Source: Bugulina stolonifera (taxonomy: Eukaryota; Bryozoa; Gymnolaemata; Cheilostomatida; Bugulidae). From it: 64,000 nucleotides of DNA. The position numbers and the translations under genes are program-made. This document shows positions 37,577 to 48,600 of the stretch, one piece after another (position 1 is the stretch's first letter; each line of letters opens with the position of its first letter). The stretch spans positions 26,164,429 through 26,228,428 of the forward strand of contig OW285187.1 of NCBI GenBank assembly GCA_935421135.1, in the 5' to 3' direction. The notes below the pieces were generated by a model. That model saw nothing but the letters and a program-made list of their open reading frames with translations, did no database searches and was not told the DNA's origin.

Positions 37577-38005
37577 ACTGTCATTATTATCATACTATGG
37601 CACTTCGGACTGCATTATTTTTTAGAAACGTGTGATTAGTTTATGAATACGTCTTTGAGTGCATTCCAGATTGATACATTTTTAGTTACCGTTCTTTATA
37701 CATACGCTGCTTTGTATTCTGCCAAATAATTTCCAAACATCTTATTATACTCAAATTTATCTGTGCCAACTCAAGTTTATTTTTTTACATTGCTCTACTT
37801 TATATCAATGATTAATTTTACTCCTTTTGACCCTATGCTATCTGTCTTTTACAAAATTCCGTCCTATATTCACATGTTGCTATAAAGCTGCTAAAATTTA
37901 TATTTTCAAAGACAGAAAATCAAATATTTTTCCCTCCATTGAGAGTTTTAAAAACACATTAATAACATTTTACCATATGCTGGTTTAATTACCAATTAAA
38001 TAAAA
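37577..38005 (+). promoter_or_regulatory. Gene A 3' UTR with candidate poly(A) signal
   Basis: AT-rich sequence after the TAG stop. An AATAAA at 37999-38004, overlapped by ATTAAA, is the first clear polyadenylation hexamer downstream. No other coding signal is seen in this stretch. Confidence 0.5.
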
Positions 38006-38409
38006 TAGTATGTGTGACTAGATATTGTTCTTCATATGGGATAATAGGTTTTATATTGCAATGTTCTACATGTGCAACAAGTACTATGGCGAGACTAGAC
38101 TCATTCTATCTTATTACTGGACTGGTGAAAAAGGTGTTAAATTATATACGCGACCCGTATACTTATGGAGATAACAAAAGCTTGTCTTCAACATAGTGCG
38201 TGTAACTCCCCATGAGATACCTAAACTGGCTGCACCGCAAGAGTAACTGGCAACCTGTTCCAATCAAAGACCACCACAAGAACTCGCCTGTCACAGAGCC
38301 ACCTGTGTGCAAGCCATATCGTAGCATACTGAATTATTAAACTATTCATTGACCAGTTTATCCAATCTGATGGCATCACAGCCTTCAACTGCAGCTCTGA
38401 CTGTTAGCT

Positions 38410-38508
38410 GTTGACAGCCTTCAGCTGCTAAGGCTGCATGGTGTTGACAGCCTTCAGCTGCTAAGGCTGCATGGTGTTGACAGCCTTCAGCTGCTAAGGC
38501 TGTATGGT
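38410..38508. repeat. 33-bp tandem repeat, three copies
   Basis: Three nearly perfect units (GTTGACAGCCTTCAGCTGCT...), with a decayed partial copy just before 38410. Intergenic, downstream of gene A. Confidence 0.93.
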
Positions 38509-38568
38509 GTGCACATAAAGAGTTGATGCCAGAATGAGAATGTTAGTTTGTACACCTTGTAAGAAATA

Positions 38569-38588
38569 AGGGTCAGCATGCTGACCCT
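38569..38588. other. 20-bp perfect palindrome
   Basis: AGGGTCAGCATGCTGACCCT is fully self-complementary. It contains an inverted pair of GGTCA half-sites as used by nuclear receptors, but the six-base spacing is not a standard one. Confidence 0.7.
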
Positions 38589-38799
38589 ATAATGTACACA
38601 TATACGCTGCGTGTTCTTCAAACACAGCTTGATTCTGACTCACTGTGCAGCTGACAGACTGGGAATATTTGTTCTGGATATCGATTTTTCACTTAGATTC
38701 TGCATGTAAATATTTTAAGAGTGTAAATTCCTAATTGCTAGATTTAAAGCTCTTTACGTAATAACTTATTTTTATTTAGCTAATTTAAATATTTGTATT

Positions 38800-39795
38800 G
38801 CTGCGGGTCGCGTTAATCAATAATAGTTATAGCTACGTAGGTATCCATGTTGAAAAACAGATTACGTCCGCTGCCGTGCCCTGCTGGGTAGCTGAGGCAC
38901 AGCCACACAACATACAGGCCAGAGAACAGGGGAGAGGGAGTCAGAACCGGCTTAGCTAGGGCTAGGGAGAGTGGGGCAAAAGGTTAACCAGTGCATCAAA
39001 GTCGGTCTCGGACCATAATCGGTCTCAGTTACAGTCGAATCACAAGTATAATCGAAGTCAAGTAAAAGTATACAAAATGTAACCATATGCAACTAACTAG
39101 TACCAATAGATACAATTATTACGATTAAGCATTCAACATGCAATAATGTGGAAAATAATGTCAATGTGGAATGTTTGGAGTGTTCTGTATGGGACATAAC
39201 ACTTCTGCTGTGGAAGCAGATACTAAGGTGGCCGAGTGGTCTAGCGCTAGTCACTCTGGTCTTGCAGCAATGGCACAAGTTATCTGCGAGAACACCGGTG
39301 CGGATCCCGCCAACGACCTGAAGGTTTTTGTCCCGAAGCAGATTTCCCTCCGTGACATATCGAACTACAATAATATCCAGTTCTAGGAGCCGTGGTGGCC
39401 GCTCGATTAGTTCTGCTATTGGGTAGCCACGTTAAAGAATTGTGTTTGGCACTAGGGATATTATTATTATTTGAGTAGTTGCACACCTTGAGAGAGGTGG
39501 TGAGGGTGTTTACCCCGCAACCCTCGCCCGGAGTTCAGCCAGGTAGGAGGGAAGCAGATACATGTGCCATGGTGCCTGTGGGAGAAGGTTTGGGTCAATT
39601 TGGAAACCGGCTATACCCCAACACCTCCCACTGTGCCGCCCAATCAATCAGGAGGGTGAGGTCACAGCAGTGAAGCTGTGTCGCCAAAGAGCAGGTTGGC
39701 CATGGCACTCCCCGATACTAACTGACCAAGCTGGTACCCGCCGCTGTTGAGATGGATCACTGCGCAATGCCAGCCAGCCAATCAAGGCAAGCTAC
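38800..39795 (+). repeat. GC-richer intergenic island with tRNA-like SINE candidate
   Basis: This kilobase is clearly less AT-rich than its surroundings. At 39227-39250 GGTGGCCGAGTGGTCTAGCG matches the D-arm/A-box region of Leu- or Ser-type tRNAs, and at 39297-39308 GGTGCGGATCCC resembles a B box. The spacing is close to a class II tRNA with a long variable arm, but the acceptor stem does not pair, so a SINE rather than a tRNA gene is proposed. Sequence to about 39790 may be the SINE body or another repeat. Open frames on both strands here show no known domain. Confidence 0.42.
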
Positions 39796-40497
39796 TCTAA
39801 TTGGGACTAGTAACAGTAACAGTAACATGTGTAGTTCTCTTGTAACAATTAGAGAATGAAACTCACCTGGACAGGACAAAGCTGCAATTAATATGTGTCT
39901 CAACTGTGCTTGGTGCTCCAAATACTAGCTCTTAAGAGGAATCCAACATAGCCAGCCCTAGAAGTTACCGGAGGTGTTACAGGTGGAGAGATGTTACTAC
40001 TTTGTTAGTTAAAAGTAAGCTGAAGAGTGCAAGAAAATAAAGATCTGTTTATACTAAATTAAGCTCTCTGTCTGGTCCAAAGGTTTGACTGGGTACCGTC
40101 ATAAGGGGAAGCTCTATGCATTACAAACACATAGATATATAGTAAAACAAGAATCAGATCAGAACAATTCCAATAGCCAAAACAGTACCGGGTGCAAAGC
40201 AGTTCTCACAACTGTATAAACAAGCTAGAATTTTTGTATTAGATACATCACAGGAATATACTTGTAATAACACAGCAGCTATAATATTATGTGCAAGATA
40301 GTCTTAGATATCAAATGTAATTTTAATTCCCGCATATCTGATGATAGTGATGTTGGCAAGCTGCAACCATTTGAAATATTATTCCTTGTAAAATAATGCA
40401 AACATAGGCATTTACGTGCCATTGAGTTTCCAGAGATTAAAAATTTGTCATCATTTCTATTGCTTCCACATCATAGAAGTATAATATTGTAATGGTA

Positions 40498-41151
40498 CGC
40501 CCAGTCGTATCTTACATCTGACACTCATTATTACATGCATACATGTATATATCTGCTTGTACTTTACTCTTATATTGTTATATATGATCGTATGATTATA
40601 TCTAAGTCTTTTAATGCCTTTTTATACCCATGTACAGAGGCCCGACCTCTCAGAATCCATTGATATTCATTTTGTACATGAATTGGACCATTATAAGCAA
40701 CTTTTGTAGAACCCGACCTATTTTGGGTCGGCCGTCGGGCTTCCGGCGGCCATCTTGTTGCGCAACTTCCGGACGACCACACGTCGTCTTTTCCCGACGT
40801 CATGTCGGCCGGAAGTCCTTATACTATATAAAGGGCATTGTTTTACTGTTCATTGTCTCAGTCTTCACTTGGCTTTCAATAAAGACACATCTATACTTGA
40901 TACAGAGACTTTCTCTTCCTTTTGCCAGGTCATTCGCCTTGCGAACTGCCTACTAGGTCGGATCACTCTCTTTCATTGTATAGTCTGAAGGTCGGACTTG
41001 AGATCAGATGGGTCGTCTTTGGTAGTATTTGGGCTACTGAGACCGCTCGATCTTTCATGTAATGCGAAGTCCTATTACCACTCATAGGCACTTCATTTCT
41101 GGGTCGATAGTCGTCCAAGGACGACCGCACCAAATCACAGAAACCATTACA
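40498..41151. mobile_element. Solo LTR of a retrotransposon, about 654 bp
   Basis: Begins TGTAATGGT and ends ACCATTACA, perfect 9-bp terminal inverted repeats with the TG...CA ends of LTRs. It is flanked by ATAT on both sides, a 4-bp target duplication. Inside are a TATA box (TATATAAAG at 40825-40833) and AATAAA at 40878-40883 in the order of U3-R-U5 on the plus strand, and a strong hairpin CCGACC...GGTCGG near 40715. No internal retrotransposon genes flank it, so recombination between two LTRs is inferred. Confidence 0.75.
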
Positions 41152-41679
41152 ATATATTCTAATATTGTATTTGAATTCTGTCCATTATTTGTGGTTAATT
41201 TACATATAGTGTAATATTGTTTGCATTTTTCCATTGTCAAATTTTGTAGAACTCCAATTTTGTGTACCACATGATAAAATTACAGCATACAATTATAGAG
41301 GGTGCTGCGCAGGAAGCTGGTAGCTAGGCCATATGTAAATGTTATGATTTGTTGTCAGGCAAGTGTCTGAAATATAATAGTGTGCAAATGCTATGCTAAC
41401 AAGATATGTACCTAGTATCATACTTGATTCCTAGCGTTACACCATACTTGCTTTAATCTGTTGCAACCTGCCACCTACAGGCATTTGGTTGTCACAACAT
41501 ATAGACAACATTTGTGGGCAACTAACAACAAAAATTTATATAAATTTTAATATACACACTCGATTACGATCTAATACTTGGGCTGTTGAACACAGCGTAT
41601 AAACTTATAATATAGTTAAGTAATGGTTACTTTGCCATTGCAGCCACAGACTTTTGAAATAGTTTATATGTAAGTGTGC

Positions 41680-42180
41680 AGATATACAATCTACATACAT
41701 AATATACATATACATGACGTATATCAACTCAATCTGCATACACCTCATCAGCGCAGCTCAGAGATATCCCTAGGAGCTCACCATGGCAATACTGTATATT
41801 TAGAAAAAAGCATCATTTATAATGTGCGAAATACACTGAACCATGTTCACTGTACATGTATATGGTGTATATACTTGTACAGTACAATGTACATGTATAT
41901 GAATATGCAGTAAGTATAAGTTAATGAGCGCAGATAGCTAGAGTTCAGTATTTCAGATTTCTGGAATGTGACCATAAAATGCAGATAAAGGCGTTTAAAG
42001 ATACAAACTATTAAATATTCCAATTATGATATTGTAAAACAGTGCGATGTAGCAATATATAATGTGCATGTACAGTGTACATAAATATACAATGTACATG
42101 CATGTACATCTATGTACAATGTAATATGTACATGATTGTACACCTATGTACATGTACATGTATGTACATGGGGAAACCAA
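41680..42180. repeat. TACATGTA-rich low-complexity intergenic region
   Basis: Frequent overlapping GTACATGTAC palindromes with ATATAC units; no gene seen. The rest of 42180-44800 is AT-rich without recognisable features. Confidence 0.6.
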
Positions 42181-44902
42181 TTCCTCAAACCATTTTGGGT
42201 TGGTAAAATATAGGACAACTAAATCTCAGTTACATGTATGAAATACATGGTATTAACACCAATTCCAATAAGCTAAGAAAAACAAGCCTTGCTTTAAGGT
42301 AACCATTAAAATGCGAACCGCATTGTGTACTGCAGTGCAGTATATAACATCAATTCTATATTGTACAAGTCTATACATCATTGCAATCATTTCTGTCGGT
42401 ATATAGACTCCAATTCTAACGAATATATTTTACATATAAGATCTATTCACATTCAGCATTTGTGTGTTTTCCTCCTGTTGAAATCGAAGAAGGTTGTCTG
42501 GACCACATTTCAACTCGTCCAGTACGGAATCCGCAACTACAAGTAATAATAATAATGGCTTCATATAAAACTGATACTCATTATCAGAATAAGTATTGCC
42601 TGTTGTAGGATAGGTTTTAGCAGCAATAGAATATCAATGGACAGGAAGCAGGGGGTTGGGGGTCTTGGTTTGGCTTTTAACTTAATTATAAACAGTTACT
42701 GTATAATTTTCCAATGTTTATTATTTCTCTAACGTAACCTTAACCATTTGCTCTACCTGGTCTAGATAACTAAACCATGAGCAAGCAGTGAAATAAATGG
42801 TGGCATTCAAATTATTTTAATCATCAACAAACTTCAAAATTTAAAATTCAGGACACTGATTCTCTGTGACATACATATTATAGGTATTAGAAAACTTTTA
42901 ATTTTGATAAAAGTTATAAGCTATATCAAACATTAGTTTAAGCTTTAGTGCTATAAACTTTTAGGTCAATTGGCATACATCTTGTGCATGTGTTTATAGT
43001 TATTTCTTTGGAAACCAAAGCATACCCATAACACATTACTAAGCTACGTTATGTAAATTATCTGATAAATTATAGAATATCCATTTCTCAATTATATACT
43101 TACCTAATTAAACTTATAGTGTTTGATTTGTAATCTCACCTTAAGATTTTTTGCATGTTCAAGTGACATGGCAATATTATAAATATATTTACCATTGGAG
43201 TATTATGGTTACCTGCCTGGAATGTTTATTTGACGACCTTTTGTTTTATAGTACTCTCAGTTTCAAATCACACGAATATTTATCCATTTATTTAAATGTA
43301 ACTACACGTACTAATATCAGCAATGAAAATATTGAATTTATAATTTTAACTGAACAAATAGCCAATACGTAATTCTAAACCCTCACCTGGAAGCAATCCT
43401 ATTGTCAAATATTTGTCATGTTGAAATCATTGATTGCTATAAGCTTAAAGGCATCATTCAAGAGCTGACTTCAGCGGCAGCAGCAGCGACAAAAAGAATA
43501 TCAGGTAAATTGTTTGGATAAAATATATTCTCTTTATATAGTTCATACCAGATTTAGCAAATATCTATCTATATGTGATACAATATTACAAATGGTAGTT
43601 GCTGCTCTATGATTTAAATAAAATGCGATAATTCCACAGTTTTACAATATTATACATACTTTTATTTTAGTGCAAGTCTGGTTATACTCATATGCCTTAA
43701 TGTACATCATGTACATGTATGTTACATTGCATATAAATTTATAGAAGGAGGAAAAAGCTATAAAATAGGGAAAAGCATATTTTATTACCAAGAATTATAC
43801 ATATACATTATACATACATGTATACATAGCGGAGAGATAGAATAACAATTCAGTATCTGTATGATTACATACAACACCGCCTATCTGGGCACACACTTTT
43901 GAAACAAAGAATATTTATATTTTTGTACATTTTTCAAAGTTTTCTAAAAACCACATTGATTCATACTTAACATTGCCTTACACAATCCTATAGGCAAATT
44001 GGCTACGGTACTTCAGTTTGAATTTTATACTATTCGAGGTTTTATTATTTACACTAACATACATGTAAATGCATGTACATGTAGGTTGCCCCATGGTACT
44101 ACATGTAGTACATAACATATTACGCACTAATTACAATTATAACAGGCTTTATTAAAAATATGGTGATCCTGTTTAGAGTTAACAAGTTGCCCCAAATCAA
44201 AAAATTTTACTTAAATGAAACATTCTTGTCTTTGAAATGGGTTACCTCATAGCTAAAGCATGCTTCATGATCCAATAGAAAAATTGTTAAAGCCCAGTTC
44301 TCAACTCCTGACATGGTTTGTTTTTGTCATCATGATGTAATGAAGGAGCACTTAATCTCTTTGGTAAATAGTTCACTGGAATAGTTGATACTAACACCAC
44401 ATTGTTTTTATTGTTTCCATGTGCACAGCATTATGTTTTATTTGTTTTAAAATTTTCATTCAAATAGATTATTTGTTTTTCAGCAAGCGGTTGCTATTAG
44501 AAAAAAATATTTGGTATGCATCGTGCTAACTTTCTTAGAATTATTTAAACAAGAATTTTTTTATTTCTGCTAGCTACATGTACATATAATTTATTTTACA
44601 ATTGTTTAACTGTTGTGCTGTTTGATAAATGATTTTTTATCAAATACCTGCACAAAGTAAATAAGATAACTATTTTATTTAAAAAGTACACAACCTTTTA
44701 CATTATACAATAATAATGCTGCTTTAAAATTAATTACATTGTATATTATAGCTGTTAATGCAAAATAATATTTGTATTGACATGGGGTTTGATGGATTAT
44801 TTCTATTCTTTAGGAGAAAGAAAAGACCAACTGCCTGCCTAAGTTTTAGTATTAAGAGAGCTGTTAGCAAGGAGAGACGATTACAAGAATAAAACGTGAA
44901 GA

Positions 44903-45669
44903 ATGGTCTATAAGAGACTGTTCCTTTGTATAGCACTAATCTTATGTCAGCAGGGATTATTCATAGCTGCCCGTAAGTTCCGAATCTTGTGAATAAATAG
45001 GCCAATGATATATTTAAGAATTATATGTCATACAAAATTCGAAGTAGTATATGGATGTACACTGATATTCTCTTATTGTTACTTTGAATAAATATTTTTT
45101 TATTTGAAGTGTGCATCAAAATTGAGAGATTTTAGTATATTATAGCAGTATTTCCTAGGTTTTTGATCAGTCATCGGTGCTTAGTTAATGATCAAATTAT
45201 GGTATTATTTAAGGCAGAAGGATGTTGGCATCTTATACTCATGTCTATATGTTTACATGTCTACATGTCTATGTGTCTACATGTCTAGGTGTCTATGTAT
45301 CTACATATTATCTACTCATGTCTACATGTCTACATGTCTATGTGTCTACATGTCTAGGTATCTATGTATCTACATATCTACTCATGTCTACATGTCTACA
45401 TGTTTACATGCCTGCATGTGTTTATATCTACATGTCTAGGTAAAGTAAGCCTATGGAACATGTGCATATAAATTAGCTATTAGCTGTTAACCCCTTAAAC
45501 ATGTGGATATTTTTCTGAAAACAGGCGCTGGTAACTTTGACTGTTAATGATGTTATATCATAGAATAGAAAATAATTTTAAATTTACATAACTGTATATT
45601 ACGCAGAGGCAGATTTGTCATCAACACCAACCAGTGAGTCGCCTGAGGAAGTCGTAGCCACTACTACAG
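44903..45669 (+). CDS. Signal peptide and acidic Ser/Thr leader of gene B
   Basis: The ATG at 44903 opens [20 protein letters not shown], a short basic start followed by a hydrophobic core, which is a clear secretory signal peptide of about 23 residues. Stop codons precede it in frame in the likely 5' UTR, which supports this start. The next exon, 45607-45669, encodes a Ser/Thr/Glu-rich linker. A possible 5' UTR acceptor lies at about 44813, and a stretch ending in CAG before GTAAAT at 43505 could be an upstream non-coding exon; that is a guess. Confidence 0.8.
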
Positions 45670-48600
45670 GTATGGGCCTTTACCTCGGATGTGTCCTGAT
45701 GACTAAACTCTGACAAATTAAAATTATTTGACTAGATTTTATTATGTTAGAAAGCTAATTATACAATTAATGAGATTAACAGGCATGTTTAAATTATGTA
45801 ATACAACCTCTAACTTCACCATGTTATATCAGTAGTACAGTTAGTAAGTTTTGTACACACTATTTAATATATATATATATTTTCATACCAGCCAGTCCAG
45901 ATGATCCAGTAGAGCCAGAAACAAAAGAGTCTTCAGATGAGGCGAAAGAAAACTCTATTCGAATCGAAACTAAAGGCACAACAGCAGAGCAGGTATTGCT
46001 CGGATGTGCTTCAAATTGATACCAGAATTCATCACAATTTATCACACACACTTGATTCAATATTCATCTTTAGAAATTTTTCTCTCAAATAACTAAATTT
46101 TCTAGTTTGAAACAACCAATACACGTGTAGTTTCTATGGTTTCATGACAGGAAAATGTCAAATTGAGCTCTGGTTTTGCACAGGAAATATGGAGATACTA
46201 CTGATTTTTATGGTTGAAAGGCAACAGGAATAGTGTAAGATGCACATTGTTTTGCCTTAAAGTTACATTTTAAAAGGAATGGCAAAGAAATTGCAAGAGT
46301 TTACACAGAGCGTAGTTAGTTATCTAACAGATGACAGCCAAAATTTTCACTTGGCCTGTCAGTGCACTTTTTTTACGAGGACTTTGGATTTTCATTTAGC
46401 ATTCCCCTGCTATGTATTTTTCCTGCAATTTCTTTTAAAACACAATCATTAGGACCAACATTTAAAAACAGCGTTTTAATGGGTCATTTACAGTTCACCT
46501 ATGCAAAGAATGACAAGGTTCGTGAAGTATTGAAAGATACAGCTGATTCATGCGACGGAGGAACAACCTGCGGTAAAGCAGATTCTGGTTCTAGAAGGTA
46601 TGTCAGTCAAATGTTATTAAATTGCTTTTAAAAGTATATTTCTCCATTCAGAACAAAATAATGCAGTTCCTGAATGGTTTTACTTTTGCTTTCAATATGG
46701 AGAAGTCAAAGGTGTGTGTATTGCAGTGCTCGCCGCTTGGTAGCCAAGACCGACACAAAACGTGCACTGCAATCGATTAATAAAACGCTAGGGCCTACCT
46801 TACCACTGATAGATGCCAACTTTAAACAACTGACCAACAGGCCCAACCTGCTACTATCATGCATATCATTGTGCATGCATGGGACCGACATCCGTTTTCA
46901 GGACTGAGCATGTATAAATATTATGTGTGATTACGCTATTCACTTTAGGCACTCAGTTCTCGACAGAACACACTCTTTCACACACTCTTTCATGAGCACT
47001 AGCATCGAGCCTATGCCCTCGATACGTGCATAGGCAGCTACATACTGTTCACTCTTTATGTAATGCTGGAAACATAGCTTGATCGACCACTCTCAACCGC
47101 TTCCTACACTCGCGCCATCGACACCCGTGTTTATCTTAGCAGAAAACATTACAATAGAAATGTGCAGTAAATTGAACTATGGGGCTGTTATAATACAGAT
47201 TGAATATGTGTTGCAACATACCAGCACATTTATTCTACCTGGAGCAACCATGGACTAATGGTTAGGGCGCTGATCTTTGATGTTAAGAGCTCCTGGTTGG
47301 ATTCTTGTAAAAGGCCATTAATGGTTTTAAGAAAGACATCCAACCTTATGCTGCCCCTGCAAAATCTTGGCATAGTCATTGTAGCCTTTAATTATTACTC
47401 CCAACACTCAGGTGCTAGTGATAGAATTAGTATAAAATAGAGATAACAAATATTTTTTGTGTTCACTTCCATATAATATCACTAATGATTGTAGGAGAAA
47501 ACGACAAACCACACCGTTTACTATAGACAACTTCCAGCTAGTAGAAGGTTATCCGAAGGTCACAGATGATGGTGAATTAGTGATTGCTTACTATGGTGTA
47601 CTCCCTACGAATGAAGTTCTTCCTTTGGAGGATCTGTTAGCGATTGCAAAGAAAGCGAAAACAGAAATTGAAGCTATTTTAGGTAATTTGCACATTTACA
47701 CTGTTGATGCAATGCCTCTTAATGGCTTTCTAAAAGTGCACTTTCTTTTCAATACATTAATTTTTTAGCCTTGCTGCTCACAGTATATAGACACTAACTA
47801 TGTATTCATGCTGACGTGGTTAATGTTGACACATATTGTAGGCTTAGGCAGAGACTGAGCTAATTCATTTATGTAATCAAAGTACAAAATTTGTGGATGT
47901 CAGCATAAACAATCATGACTATTTCAAAATTCTGAATAACATTGAATTGAGAGTGATATGATTTCGTCTACATGAACAGTGGAACTTGCTTAATTCAGCC
48001 TCGAATAATTCAAAAACTTGGTTAGTTTAAGCTATTAGCCTTGGTCCCTGCTGAGCACTACATGTACAGTACATACAAGTACTTCAATTAAGTGAAGTGA
48101 TCTAACAATTCAAACTCAGGCCTAATTCAAACCAATTATGACGGTCCCTTGGAGTTTGAATTAAGCAAGTTTCACTGTACATATACATAAGTACATGTAT
48201 ATTGTAGAGATGCTAAGGGTAGTAGCATGCCTCTAGACTTGTACAGTATATAATATTGCATTCAATCTTCATTACTTAGTAGTATGCAGCGTGTGCTTGA
48301 ACTTTCAACATTATTTCTAAATAAATGATTGATTTGTAGGAGAAATCACTATCATTGCTTGTACCAGTGGCTACGAACTGAATGATGACGGTACAGCATG
48401 TGTTGGTAAGCAATAAGAATTACATTTGTAACACCTAATGCTTGATGATATGCAACCTGCAGACAGCCAGTAGAGTAATTAGCAGCTGGCAGCAATTATA
48501 ATAGTATTCAAAAGTTGTTTATAAGTATATTTCTGAATGCTAAATGAGAACCAGCATGTCTGGAGTGACTTGTTCACACCCGCAGACGTGTTGAATAGTT

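Noticed and set aside
39224..39310. Functional tRNA gene with Leu/Ser-like D arm
   Set aside because: Acceptor and T stems do not pair well; a tRNA-derived SINE explains it better.
40570..40988. Overlapping open frames on both strands near 40600-41000
   Set aside because: They lie within the solo LTR and encode no known retrotransposon domain.
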